The position numbers were made by a program, and so were the translations under genes. Positions 1-6,830 of a stretch of DNA of 48,696 nucleotides are shown piece after piece (the first letter of the stretch is position 1; every line of letters begins with the position of its first letter). Below the pieces are notes generated by a model, which was not told the origin of the DNA, did not search any database, and saw only the letters and a list, made by a program, of their open reading frames with translations. The DNA is from Lachnospiraceae bacterium (lineage in GTDB: Bacteria > Bacillota > Clostridia > Lachnospirales > Lachnospiraceae), in the NCBI GenBank assembly GCA_016280395.1, contig JAEEGQ010000077.1, positions 1 through 48,696 on the forward strand, given 5' to 3'.

Positions 1-296
1 ATACAGGCAGTAAGTAGATCAGTAGAATATCCATGTCCTTTGAAAGCCCCGGACACCCATGGACAATCAATGTACATATATCCATCTGCCTCTATCGGAA
101 TCCATGCGTTTTCCGCCGGGATATATTCTATAAAGCACTTTCCGCGCTCTACGCTCTTTAGGAAAACAAGTCCTTCATCAAACCTCTCCGAAAGCCATGC
201 CTTCTTAGAAGAAACCTGAACATCCTTATTATTTGATATCGCGCAGCAAATATGCTCCTTTTCGAGGTTATCTTTTGTTACATGAATATATTCCAT
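1..296 (-). CDS. YoaP-like GNAT acetyltransferase (3' part outside window)
   Basis: The first 98 codons of a minus-strand gene that runs off the left edge. ATG at 296 follows AAAGGAG with a 6-base gap. The protein begins MEYIHVTKDNLEKEHICCAI and later reads WVSGAFKGHGYSTDLL, the acetyl-CoA-binding loop of GNAT N-acetyltransferases (R/Q-x-x-G-x-G/A type, here KGHGYS). The opening block and the phrase EADGYMYIDCPWVSG resemble the YoaP-type family, in which a GNAT domain is followed by a C-terminal YoaP domain; that part lies outside the window. The substrate is unknown. A 12-bp direct repeat (ATAATATGCCA) sits just upstream at 311-333. Confidence 0.75.
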   Translation of the reverse strand, partial: MEYIHVTKDNLEKEHICCAISNNKDVQVSSKKAWLSERFDEGLVFLKSVERGKCFIEYIPAENAWIPIEADGYMYIDCPWVSGAFKGHGYSTDLLTAC

Positions 297-440
297 GACC
301 GCTCCTTTCAATAATATGCCAAATAATATGCCAAGGAACACTTAAAAATGAAATCTGTATGTTCATCAGATCAGTATTCCCTCACTTCAAAATAGCCCCA
401 TTCATAGTAGATCATATACGAAAATCCGTAGATTTTCAAC

Positions 441-477
441 AAAAAAGACCGTTTTCCGAACACCCGGAAAACGGTCT
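441..477 (-). terminator. Rho-independent terminator of lysS
   Basis: Perfect 13-bp stem (446-458 with 465-477), six-base loop, followed on the minus strand by six T. It lies 27 bases past the lysS stop. Confidence 0.92.
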
Positions 478-503
478 GTATATATTCTTAAAAAGCGGCA
501 GGA

Positions 504-2549
504 TCAATAAAGCTTTGCTCCCGCGGGAATGTGGTTATCCACCATTATCAGGTGAAGTTCTTCCTCGTCGGAATCCTTTTTACCGTTAACTGCGGAAAGC
601 AGCATGCCGTTGGACTCAATGCCCATCATTGCTCTGGGCGGAAGATTTGTTATCGCGATAAGTGTCTTTCCTACAAGCTCTTCGGGCTCATAGAATGCAT
701 GGATACCGGACAGAATTGTGCGGTCTGTGCCTGTACCGTCGTCAAGCGTAAACCGAAGAAGTTTCTTGGACTTGGGAACTGCCACACATTCCTTAACCTT
801 TACGGCACGGAAATCGCTCTTTGAGAAGGTCTCAAAGTCAACATACTCCTCGAATAAAGGCTCGATCTTGACGTTTGAAAAATCGATCTTCTCGTTCGGT
901 ACAGCTGCAGGGCTGTCTGCGGGCTTCTTAGCTGTTGAATTTCCATTATTTTTCAAAGTTGGAAATAATAGGACATCCCTTATCGCTGCAGAATCCGTAA
1001 GCAGCATGACAAGCCTGTCTATGCCGTAGCCGATACCGCCTGTGGGCGGCATGCCTATCTCCAGTGCGTTAAGGAAGTCTTCATCTGTGTGGTTCGCTTC
1101 CTCATCCCCTGCGTCCGCAAGTGCATCCTGTTCCTTGAAACGCTCGCGCTGGTCAATAGGATCGTTAAGCTCCGAGTACGCGTTGCACATCTCCCATGTG
1201 TTGATGAAGAGCTCGAAGCGCTCTACCTTGCTTGGATCCGACGGCTTTTTCTTTGTAAGCGGCGAGATGGCAAGCGGATGATCCATGATAAATGTGGGCT
1301 GCACAAGGTTCTTCTCGCAGAATTCCTCAAAGAAAAGGTTCACGATATCACCCTTCTTGTGGTGAGGCTCGAACTCGATATGATGCTCTTTTGCGATAGC
1401 CTTAGCCTCTTCGTCGGTAGCGACGGTATCGAAATCAACACCTGCATATTCCTTGATGGCATCGGTCATCGTAAGGCGCCTGAAAGGCTTTCCGAGGTCG
1501 ATCTCGGTGCCCTGGTACGTGATCGTGGTGCTGCCGCATACTTCCTGCGCAAGATAGCGGAACATGCTCTCCGTAAGCTCCATCATCCCGTAATAATCGG
1601 TATATGCCTGATAGAGCTCCATCAGTGTAAATTCGGGGTTGTGGCGGGTGTCGATGCCCTCGTTACGGTAAACGCGGCCGATCTCGTAAACACGCTCAAG
1701 GCCGCCTACGATAAGGCGCTTTAAGTAAAGCTCAAGTGAAATGCGAAGCTTTACATCCTCGTCAAGAGCATTGTAATGCGTCTCGAAAGGACGGGCAGCT
1801 GCGCCGCCGGCATTTGGAACGAGCGTGGGGGTCTCAACCTCCATGAAATCCCTGTCAGCAAGGAAGCTGCGGATCTTGCTTATGATCTTTGACCGCTTGA
1901 TGAAAACTTCGCGGCTGTCCTGATTCATGATAAGGTCAACATAACGCTGACGATATCTCTGGTCCGTGTCCGTAAGGCCGTGGAACTTCTCCGGAAGGAT
2001 CTGGAGGCTCTTTGTAAGGAGCGTCATCTCCGTCACATGTACGGAAATCTCGCCCGTCATGGTACGGAACATATAGCCTTTAAGGCCGTAGATATCACCG
2101 ATATCCGACTTTTTGAAATCCGAATAAGCATCTTCGCCGAGGGCATCCCTTGAAACGTAAGCCTGGATGTTGCCCTTTAAGTCACGGATGTTGCAGAATG
2201 CGGCCTTGCCCATTACGCGCTTGAACATCATGCGGCCCGCAAGGGATACGTTGATGGGGTGGGCGTCCATGATGGCCCTGCGCTCGTTGTAATCAGCTTT
2301 TTTCGCCTCACGGGCTGCCTGCTCGTCAAGGCCTGTCACGTCAACCTCAGGGCGTCCCGCGAGAAGCTCCTTTTCTTTGGCTTCGTAGAGCGCTATCGCT
2401 TCATCGGTGTGATGTGTCTGGTCGAATTTCGTGATAACGAAAGGATCCTTGCCTGCTTCCTGGAGAGCTGCGAGCTTTTCGCGGCGTATCTTAAGCAGTG
2501 AGCTCAGTTCCTCTGCGGTCTGAAGGGTGTTTTCGTTTTCCTGTGCCAT
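504..2549 (-). CDS. lysS: Lysyl-tRNA synthetase, class II, with C-terminal tRNA-binding (Trbp111-like) domain
   Basis: 681 residues. Charges tRNA-Lys with lysine in the cytoplasm. Class II signatures are visible: motif 2 around [20 protein letters not shown] and motif 3 [15 protein letters not shown] followed by the LysRS ending DVLLFPTLK. An OB-fold anticodon-binding domain precedes the core ([12 protein letters not shown] onward). Ordinary bacterial LysRS ends near residue 500; here a linker (about 540-560) leads into about 120 further residues. Their features ([40 protein letters not shown]) are those of the tRNA-binding domain found at the C-terminus of MetRS and in Trbp111. ATG at 2549 follows GGAGG. 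It lies downstream of greA, separated by a terminator-like hairpin. Core call is certain; the role of the extra domain as a tRNA-affinity module is inference. Confidence 0.96.
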   Translation of the reverse strand: MAQENENTLQTAEELSSLLKIRREKLAALQEAGKDPFVITKFDQTHHTDEAIALYEAKEKELLAGRPEVDVTGLDEQAAREAKKADYNERRAIMDAHPINVSLAGRMMFKRVMGKAAFCNIRDLKGNIQAYVSRDALGEDAYSDFKKSDIGDIYGLKGYMFRTMTGEISVHVTEMTLLTKSLQILPEKFHGLTDTDQRYRQRYVDLIMNQDSREVFIKRSKIISKIRSFLADRDFMEVETPTLVPNAGGAAARPFETHYNALDEDVKLRISLELYLKRLIVGGLERVYEIGRVYRNEGIDTRHNPEFTLMELYQAYTDYYGMMELTESMFRYLAQEVCGSTTITYQGTEIDLGKPFRRLTMTDAIKEYAGVDFDTVATDEEAKAIAKEHHIEFEPHHKKGDIVNLFFEEFCEKNLVQPTFIMDHPLAISPLTKKKPSDPSKVERFELFINTWEMCNAYSELNDPIDQRERFKEQDALADAGDEEANHTDEDFLNALEIGMPPTGGIGYGIDRLVMLLTDSAAIRDVLLFPTLKNNGNSTAKKPADSPAAVPNEKIDFSNVKIEPLFEEYVDFETFSKSDFRAVKVKECVAVPKSKKLLRFTLDDGTGTDRTILSGIHAFYEPEELVGKTLIAITNLPPRAMMGIESNGMLLSAVNGKKDSDEEELHLIMVDNHIPAGAKLY

Positions 2550-2636
2550 ATATGTGCCTCCGGTTTTTTATGGGGGTTCACGCCCTGTCCGGCTTTAGCG
2601 GGCAAAGCGCTGTGTGTCTTTAATGCCTCTTCGGGT

Positions 2637-2665
2637 AAAAAAAACGCATCGACCGGGCCGATGCG
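2637..2665 (-). terminator. Terminator between greA and lysS
   Basis: Seven-bp stem CGCATCG/CGATGCG (2645-2651 with 2659-2665), then eight T on the minus strand. It sits between greA and lysS, so lysS is reached only by read-through or from a promoter I could not pick out in 2550-2636. Confidence 0.8.
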
Positions 2666-2674
2666 AAAACCTGA

Positions 2675-3163
2675 TCAATTAGGTTTATCAATCTTAAGAA
2701 TCTTGTATTTAAGCTCTCCGGAAGGAGCGGCAACCGTAACCACCTCGTTGCGCTTGTGTCCAAGGAGTGCCTTGCCAAGAGGCGATTCGTTGGATATCTT
2801 GTTCTGAAGGATATTCGCCTCGCTTGCGCCAAGAATCTGATATGTGATCTGCTCATCGGTCTCTTTGTCGAGAACCTTTACGATGCTGCCGACCGACACT
2901 ACCTTTACGTCAAGGTCGTCTTCATCGATTATCTCTACATTTCCGAGGAAATTCTCAAGCTCTACGATACGATGCTCGATATCGCGCTGTTCCTCTTTTG
3001 CTGCGTCATACTCAGCGTTTTCGGAAAGATCGCCCTGCTCGCGTGCTTCCTTGATCTTCTCGGAAATCTCTTTACGCTTTATGTTTTTTAACTCGTCAAG
3101 TTCCGCTTCCAGCTCATCTTTGCGTTTGCGGGTGATTATGTTGCTTTTTAATTCTTCAGCCAT
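2675..3163 (-). CDS. greA: Transcription elongation factor GreA
   Basis: 162 residues, the usual GreA length. It binds the RNA polymerase secondary channel and stimulates cleavage of backtracked transcripts. The N-terminal coiled-coil hairpin is clear, with the tip motif (REQGDLSENAEYDAAKEEQ) that carries the conserved acidic pair (D and E of GDLSENAEY). The C-terminal FKBP-like half has NESPLGKALLGHKRNEVV. ATG at 3163 follows AGAAGGAG. It is driven by a strong promoter 70-98 bases upstream and followed by a terminator; lysS is next, a gene order common in Firmicutes. Confidence 0.97.
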   Translation of the reverse strand: MAEELKSNIITRKRKDELEAELDELKNIKRKEISEKIKEAREQGDLSENAEYDAAKEEQRDIEHRIVELENFLGNVEIIDEDDLDVKVVSVGSIVKVLDKETDEQITYQILGASEANILQNKISNESPLGKALLGHKRNEVVTVAAPSGELKYKILKIDKPN

Positions 3164-3195
3164 TGCAAACTCCTTCTCTTACATGCATAAAACAT

Positions 3196-3225
3196 CAAAG
3201 AAGTGGTCTTTCGACCACCGCTTTG
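3196..3225 (-). promoter_or_regulatory. Hairpin in the greA leader
   Basis: The leader folds as GTGGTC-GAAA-GACCAC (3203-3218), a GNRA-type tetraloop stem, enclosed by an outer CAAAG/CTTTG pairing (3196-3200 with 3221-3225). It lies between the transcription start and the ribosome site. Function unknown; possibly mRNA protection or leader control. Confidence 0.6.
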
Positions 3226-3232
3226 TCGCATC

Positions 3233-3261
3233 ATTATATCCCACGTAAATAAAAAAGTCAA
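3233..3261 (-). promoter_or_regulatory. greA promoter
   Basis: -35 TTGACT (3256-3261), 17-bp spacer, -10 TATAAT (3233-3238), minus strand. A near-consensus housekeeping promoter. Confidence 0.9.
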
Positions 3262-3327
3262 TAAAAACTTGCATTTTCTATGTGAATTTAAACATTTTTC
3301 TTTTGTGCGTCCGGATACGGCCCCGGC

Positions 3328-4035
3328 CTATCTTGTGATATCCGGAACTTCCTCCTCGGGCGCGGTCTTGTCGGCCTTATGGATACAGTTTTCGAAGAAT
3401 TCCTGCATTTCCACTGCTGTTTTGCCGTCACCGGCAGAAAGGACATTTTCCTTTGAAACAGGCAGGATGGTCTTGTCATCGGCATGGAAAACATAGTATT
3501 TATCGGTGATGTAGCCTGTCCACATTGCATCATAATACAGGATACGCTCTTCACCGTTTTCTTCAAAAGCAACCGAAAGCGCGTCAAAAGCGGCTTTTTT
3601 CCCGGCTGCGTTCAGTTTGAGCTTTTTAGCAAACCCAAGTCCGTAAAATAACCGTCCCACAAGTCTCTGCAGCGGCTTGCAAAGGCAGAAAACAGCAACC
3701 AGTACATAGCATACCATCAGGGTGATCACCAAGGCATCAAAACCGTTTTTTACGGCATTATACGTGCTTACGCAAAGGCATGCCACGGCAAAGAACCCGC
3801 ACACCCCAACGACAGGATCTATCCTCGAATCCGCTTTCATTGTATCCTTTGCGTTGTTGTAGCCTGCGTCCGCAAGTTCTTTAAGGTCGTTTTTATCCAC
3901 GGCTGTCGATACTTCAAAGCGCAGAGGCTCTGCAATATCGCCGATGGTGAAGGTCTCTTCCTGAATGACTTCCGTAGTTTCGGCTGATGTGTTCTCGCTT
4001 TCCTGCATTTCAAGCTCTGTTCTTTCCTCGTCCAT
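3328..4035 (-). CDS. YcxB-like membrane protein
   Basis: 235 residues. I use ATG 4035 (MDEERTELEM), which has CGGAGGAG six bases upstream; a longer reading frame exists but has no ribosome site. After an acidic N-terminus there is a strand-rich stretch (LRFEVSTAVDKNDLKELADAGYNN), two hydrophobic segments (about 85-105 and 108-127), and a cytoplasmic C-terminal domain with ILYYDAMWTGYITDKYYVFH and LPVSKENV. This order (short strand domain, two membrane segments, one-YxxI-type domain) matches the YcxB family of unknown function. The family call is from pattern only. It has its own promoter; a GC-rich palindrome overlaps the stop codon but lacks a T run. Confidence 0.7.
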   Translation of the reverse strand: MDEERTELEMQESENTSAETTEVIQEETFTIGDIAEPLRFEVSTAVDKNDLKELADAGYNNAKDTMKADSRIDPVVGVCGFFAVACLCVSTYNAVKNGFDALVITLMVCYVLVAVFCLCKPLQRLVGRLFYGLGFAKKLKLNAAGKKAAFDALSVAFEENGEERILYYDAMWTGYITDKYYVFHADDKTILPVSKENVLSAGDGKTAVEMQEFFENCIHKADKTAPEEEVPDITR

Positions 4036-4135
4036 GATCTCCTCCGAAATTCCCGCTGCCTGCAGCGTCCCATAAAGCGGGTATGCCGGTTCCCGCCCGT
4101 TTATAAACAACGGCCGGGCCGGTCTGTTTACAAAA

Positions 4136-4163
4136 AGTATAACATAACCGGTCCGGCTGTCAA
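4136..4163 (-). promoter_or_regulatory. Promoter of the YcxB-like gene
   Basis: -35 TTGACA (4158-4163), 16-bp spacer, -10 TATACT (4136-4141), giving a leader of about 95 bases. Confidence 0.82.
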
Positions 4164-4194
4164 TATAAACACTGTAAAGAGTCTGTGAAGTTAT

Positions 4195-5166
4195 TTACTG
4201 CGAAAGCTTGTTTTTAATCTCCTGAAGGCGCGCTTTGAAGGTCCCGGTGCCGTGAACATAGCAGTACAGCTGCTCTGCGGAAAGCCCGTAATATCGGCTT
4301 TCCTCGGATGAAACCGCAGGCTCTATGCCGGAATACATCCTGTTCATAAACTCGTTCCAGTCAAAGTACCACAAGGTGCTCTCGTCCGCGGCGTTTACCT
4401 TTTTGCCGTTGAATACTGCTGGTATCGTTCCTGACTCGTCCGCAAAATGTATGGCCGGCAGGCCGTTTTCCTCAAGCTTGCTCTTCCACTCGTAGGGCTG
4501 CAGCTGCTCTCTGCGGTCCCATGATATGGGGCCGTTCAGGTATCCCTGGAAGGCCTGGCAATACTGGGCATAAAGCGTTTCATCATAAACTCCCAGATAG
4601 ACCATCATCCCGGGCATCTTGCTCTCGATAAAACCAAATTCCACAAAATCTGTTACTCTTTCAGCACCCGGGTATGGAGTAGGCTTCACGATGGCTGTGG
4701 GAGTCGGGGTCGGGGTTGGAGTTCCGGTTGCCGTAGGCTTCGGAGTAGGAGCTTTTGTTGCCGCAGGCTTTGGAGTGGGCATGTTTGTTGCTGTAGGTTT
4801 CGGGGTTGGTGTATTTGTTGCCGTTGGCGTTGGTGTATTTGTCGCTGTAGGCGTAGGTGTCGGCGTATTTGTTGCTGTGGGCGTGGGTGTTGGGGTGTCC
4901 GTCGCAGTCGGCGTAGGCGTATTTGTTACTGTGGGCGTCGGTGTGTTGGTCGCTGTGGGCGATGGCACCGGAGTCGGCGTATCCGTCGGCTTTGGAGTCG
5001 GGGTATCTGTTACCACAGGATCCGGCTTTGCAGTATTTACAAGCGCCTCGGTAGGCGTTCCCGTGCTTTCGGGCGCGTTGAAATAACAGCTGGCCAAAAG
5101 CCCGCCGACAAGCAGTATCAACGCAGTTCCTACTGTGGGGATGATCCACTTCCTTTGTTTATCCAC
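4195..5166 (-). CDS. Lipoprotein with long Thr-Pro repeat linker
   Basis: 323 residues, GTG start at 5166 (GGGAG 11 bases upstream). A charged MDKQRKW N-terminus, hydrophobic core and lipobox LLASC (Cys about 27) mark a lipoprotein exported by Sec and lipid-anchored. Residues about 48-165 are a low-complexity [17 protein letters not shown] linker, typical of wall-spanning spacers in Gram-positives. The C-terminal 150 residues form a separate domain I do not recognise, rich in aromatic residues ([33 protein letters not shown]). It may display this domain beyond the wall. The tandem repeat DNA makes length variation between strains likely. Confidence 0.8.
   Translation of the reverse strand: MDKQRKWIIPTVGTALILLVGGLLASCYFNAPESTGTPTEALVNTAKPDPVVTDTPTPKPTDTPTPVPSPTATNTPTPTVTNTPTPTATDTPTPTPTATNTPTPTPTATNTPTPTATNTPTPKPTATNMPTPKPAATKAPTPKPTATGTPTPTPTPTAIVKPTPYPGAERVTDFVEFGFIESKMPGMMVYLGVYDETLYAQYCQAFQGYLNGPISWDRREQLQPYEWKSKLEENGLPAIHFADESGTIPAVFNGKKVNAADESTLWYFDWNEFMNRMYSGIEPAVSSEESRYYGLSAEQLYCYVHGTGTFKARLQEIKNKLSQ
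4676..5025. repeat. Degenerate TP-codon tandem repeat
   Basis: Minus-strand coding repeat of short units encoding [12 protein letters not shown], inside the lipoprotein linker. Units vary at third positions, so it is an old, protein-level repeat rather than a recent DNA expansion. Confidence 0.8.
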
Positions 5167-5275
5167 TTATACTCACACTCCCTGTTTATAGGCATATTGG
5201 TTAAGATCCTTCGAATCGGATCTATGCCATACATTCTACCACATTTTTCTCAAAAACGAAAGTCTTCCGGAAAGG

Positions 5276-5319
5276 AAAAAGCGGCAGAGCGTCCTTTTCA
5301 CAGGAATTCTGCCGCTTTT
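5276..5319 (-). terminator. Terminator of the zinc-ribbon gene
   Basis: Perfect 12-bp stem (5277-5288 with 5308-5319) of GCGGCAGA core with A and T tails on both sides, so it can work in both directions. It lies 25 bases after the stop at 5344. Confidence 0.88.
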
Positions 5320-5343
5320 ATAGATTATTTATCAGGCTTTTGA

Positions 5344-5982
5344 TCAGTCTTTTTGTTTATTAAGTTTCTCTTTGGCAATATATATCTGACGTTGGAAAGC
5401 GCGTACATTCTGTAAGCCATACTTCTTTACACTGAAATTAATATTGCCACCGGCATATTCAATGCGAAGATGTGATTTTTTGGCGATAAAGAAAGTTGCC
5501 ACAAGTATGCCTGCCAATAAAAGGCCGATCATAGTCATCCAGCCCTCATGTGTTATGCCGTTTAAGATCAGCGCGATAAGGAATACCAATCCTGCATAGA
5601 TAAACAATGAATAGGGCTTAAAATCTGTAATCTTGGTACCCGTGATGTCTGCTATATCAACAACTTCCTCTCTGGAATTGATGTTGACAAGGCCGGAACG
5701 CGCACTGTAATACAGTCTTCTGTCTGTGATGATGGCATCTTCTTTAACAAAGCCCTCACCGGACAGGATATTCATAAACCTTCCGTTCTTGAGAGAGAAT
5801 GAGCCACCTTCTGTGGAACCTACGAAGCCTGTTGCTCCGGTCGAGCTGGTGTAAACTGCCCCGGTTTGAGTGGGTTGCGTTGCTCCGTTTGTCATGACCT
5901 CAGCCATGTTTGCGCCGCATCTGAAACAGAATTTCGCGTTGTCTTCGAGTTCCATACCGCAGCTGGGACATACTTTTGCCAT
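5344..5982 (-). CDS. Zinc-ribbon membrane protein with PH-like domain
   Basis: 212 residues from ATG 5982, chosen because AAAGGAG lies six bases upstream and the protein then starts directly with the zinc ribbon MAKVCPSCGMELEDNAKFCFRCG (two CxxC pairs; first 25 residues). A Ser/Thr/Gly-rich linker follows, then a strand-rich region (ITDRRLYYSARSGLVNINSREEVVDIADITGTKI) like bacterial PH/DUF304 folds, interrupted by two hydrophobic segments (about 125-165). The C-terminus continues with basic strands. Such zinc-ribbon/PH proteins are common in Firmicutes and their function is not known. It has its own promoter, leader hairpin and terminator. Confidence 0.75.
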   Translation of the reverse strand: MAKVCPSCGMELEDNAKFCFRCGANMAEVMTNGATQPTQTGAVYTSSTGATGFVGSTEGGSFSLKNGRFMNILSGEGFVKEDAIITDRRLYYSARSGLVNINSREEVVDIADITGTKITDFKPYSLFIYAGLVFLIALILNGITHEGWMTMIGLLLAGILVATFFIAKKSHLRIEYAGGNINFSVKKYGLQNVRAFQRQIYIAKEKLNKQKD

Positions 5983-6011
5983 AGTATACTCCTTTAACAT
6001 ATATAGTTTTC

Positions 6012-6039
6012 GGGGAAGGTACGAATGCATACCCTCCCC
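6012..6039 (-). promoter_or_regulatory. Leader hairpin before the zinc-ribbon gene
   Basis: Ten-bp stem (6012-6021 with 6030-6039, one G-U pair) with an eight-base loop, beginning close to the predicted transcript start. Probably a 5' stabilising stem. Confidence 0.6.
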
Positions 6040-6046
6040 ATAAATA

Positions 6047-6074
6047 ATTATACATTATGCCCGGTTCAAATCAA
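6047..6074 (-). promoter_or_regulatory. Promoter of the zinc-ribbon gene
   Basis: -35 TTGATT (6069-6074), 16-bp spacer, -10 TATAAT (6047-6052). Confidence 0.8.
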
Positions 6075-6096
6075 TAAAAAAGGTGAAAAAGCGCGC

Positions 6097-6121
6097 AAAA
6101 ACCCCGGTAAATCTACCGGGG
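6097..6121 (-). terminator. Terminator of tRNA-Gln
   Basis: Perfect 8-bp stem CCCCGGTA/TACCGGGG (6102-6109 with 6114-6121), four-base loop, then five T on the minus strand, directly after the tRNA. Confidence 0.88.
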
Positions 6122-6126
6122 TGCAG

Positions 6127-6199
6127 CTGGGCTACAAGGATTCGAACCTTGAAAATGACGGAGTCAGAGTCCGTTGCCTTACCGTTTGGCGATAGCCCA
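6127..6199 (-). tRNA. tRNA-Gln (anticodon CUG)
   Basis: Minus-strand cloverleaf: acceptor UGGGCUA/UAGCCCA (6193-6199 with 6128-6134), 3-bp D stem GCC/GGC, anticodon stem ACGGA/UCCGU with loop CUCUGAC giving anticodon CUG, T arm CAAGG-UUCGAAU-CCUUG, discriminator G (6127). The variable loop is six bases. CCA is not encoded (CUG follows), so it must be added after transcription. The acceptor sequence UGGGCUA and the U1-A72 pair are typical of glutamine tRNAs. Confidence 0.93.
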
Positions 6200-6224
6200 A
6201 TAATATGTCCTGTTCAGAACAAAC

Positions 6225-6258
6225 GATATAATATCACAGCTTTTCAAATAATGCAAGT
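6225..6258 (-). promoter_or_regulatory. Promoter of tRNA-Gln
   Basis: On the minus strand TTGCAT, a 17-bp spacer and TATTAT lie in the AT-rich stretch between the permuted locus and tRNA-Gln, so the two RNAs are separately promoted. Coordinates are approximate to a few bases. Confidence 0.7.
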
Positions 6259-6290
6259 GTTTTTTTATTTTTGAACCACAAATTTTTAAA

Positions 6291-6384
6291 CCGGCCACCG
6301 CTCTAACCGGTTGAGCTACATCCGCGCACTGTACAACCCATAAAACAGCGGACGACAGGACTTGAACCCGCATCCGGTGACCAC
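6291..6384 (-). tRNA. Permuted tRNA-like gene: 3' half upstream of 5' half
   Basis: Read on the minus strand, the order is: anticodon-stem 3' strand GTCAC (6381-6377), variable CGGAT, T arm GCGGG-TTCAAGT-CCTGT, acceptor 3' strand CGTCCGC (6354-6348), discriminator T (6347), a 21-base spacer (6346-6326), then acceptor 5' strand GCGGATG (6325-6319), TA, D arm GCTC-AACCGGTTA-GAGC, G26 and anticodon-stem 5' strand GTGGC (6298-6294). The acceptor strands pair over 7 bp and the anticodon strands over 5 bp. U8, A14, A15/U48, G18-G19, A21, G53-C61 and TTCAA are all canonical. No anticodon loop is encoded and no CCA. A consensus promoter places the transcript start at about 6384, three bases before GTCAC. 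It could be an active two-piece or circularised tRNA, or the remnant of a tandem tRNA pair. Amino-acid identity is unknown. Confidence 0.65.
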
Positions 6385-6385
6385 G

Positions 6386-6418
6386 GTGCATTATAGCACG
6401 TTTTCCCCGGTTCGTCAA
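6386..6418 (-). promoter_or_regulatory. Promoter of the permuted tRNA-like locus
   Basis: -35 TTGACG (6413-6418), exactly 17 bp, -10 TATAAT (6390-6395) on the minus strand. The -10 is embedded in the palindrome GTGC-TATAAT-GCAC (6386-6399). Predicted start G6384, inside what would be the anticodon loop. Confidence 0.85.
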
Positions 6419-6459
6419 ATCCTGCAAAAATAGGACTTTATTTTTTCACAAAAAGGGCG

Positions 6460-6465
6460 TATAAT
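6460..6465 (+). promoter_or_regulatory. -10 element of the small acidic membrane protein gene
   Basis: TATAAT 32 bases before the start codon; the matching -35 near 6437-6442 is poor. Divergent from the permuted-tRNA promoter. Confidence 0.6.
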
Positions 6466-6496
6466 AGTGCCTACATCATGAAAGGAGCTTTCAGTC

Positions 6497-6727
6497 ATGA
6501 AAAAATTCGGAAAATTTTTGACAGGTACCGCGATCCTTGCAGGTCTCGCTGCCGGAGCTTTCTATGTTTACAAGAACTTTGTTGAGACCCCTTCGGACGA
6601 CGATCTTGACGACACTCTCGAAGTAGATGAAGACGATCTCGACACTGATGAAACAGCCGATACCTCCAACAGAGAGTATGTATCCATCGATATCTCAGGT
6701 GCAAAGGAAACAGACGAAGAAGCATGA
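6497..6727 (+). CDS. Small single-pass acidic membrane protein
   Basis: 76 residues. ATG at 6497 has AAAGGAG 8-9 bases upstream. A basic N-terminus (MKKFGKF) and one glycine/alanine-rich membrane helix (about 8-27) are followed by a very acidic tail with DDDLDDTLEVDEDDLD. The helix plus basic start resembles the YtxH-type family of small cell-envelope proteins, but the match is too weak to name it. It is one of few plus-strand genes here, with its own promoter and terminator. Confidence 0.75.
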   Translation: MKKFGKFLTGTAILAGLAAGAFYVYKNFVETPSDDDLDDTLEVDEDDLDTDETADTSNREYVSIDISGAKETDEEA

Positions 6728-6754
6728 ATCATCCCGGTTCACATCCGGTAAAGC

Positions 6755-6783
6755 AAAGGTGCGGTCAATGCCGCACCTTTTTT
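6755..6783 (+). terminator. Terminator of the small acidic membrane protein gene
   Basis: Perfect 10-bp stem AAAGGTGCGG/CCGCACCTTT, six-base loop, six T at the end. Placed 27 bases after the stop. Confidence 0.92.
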
Positions 6784-6830
6784 CTTTGTTGAGAAATATT
6801 TAACCGTTCCGGCCTTCTTATGCCCTTCCC

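Noticed and set aside
4619-5086. Val/Gly-rich plus-strand frame
   Set aside because: Shadow of the TP repeat in the lipoprotein gene.
6179-6427. 82-codon minus-strand reading frame across the tRNA region
   Set aside because: It is a translation of the tRNA halves and tRNA-Gln (phrases such as ADVAQPVRA and RVQVLSSA are typical tRNA-derived false proteins).
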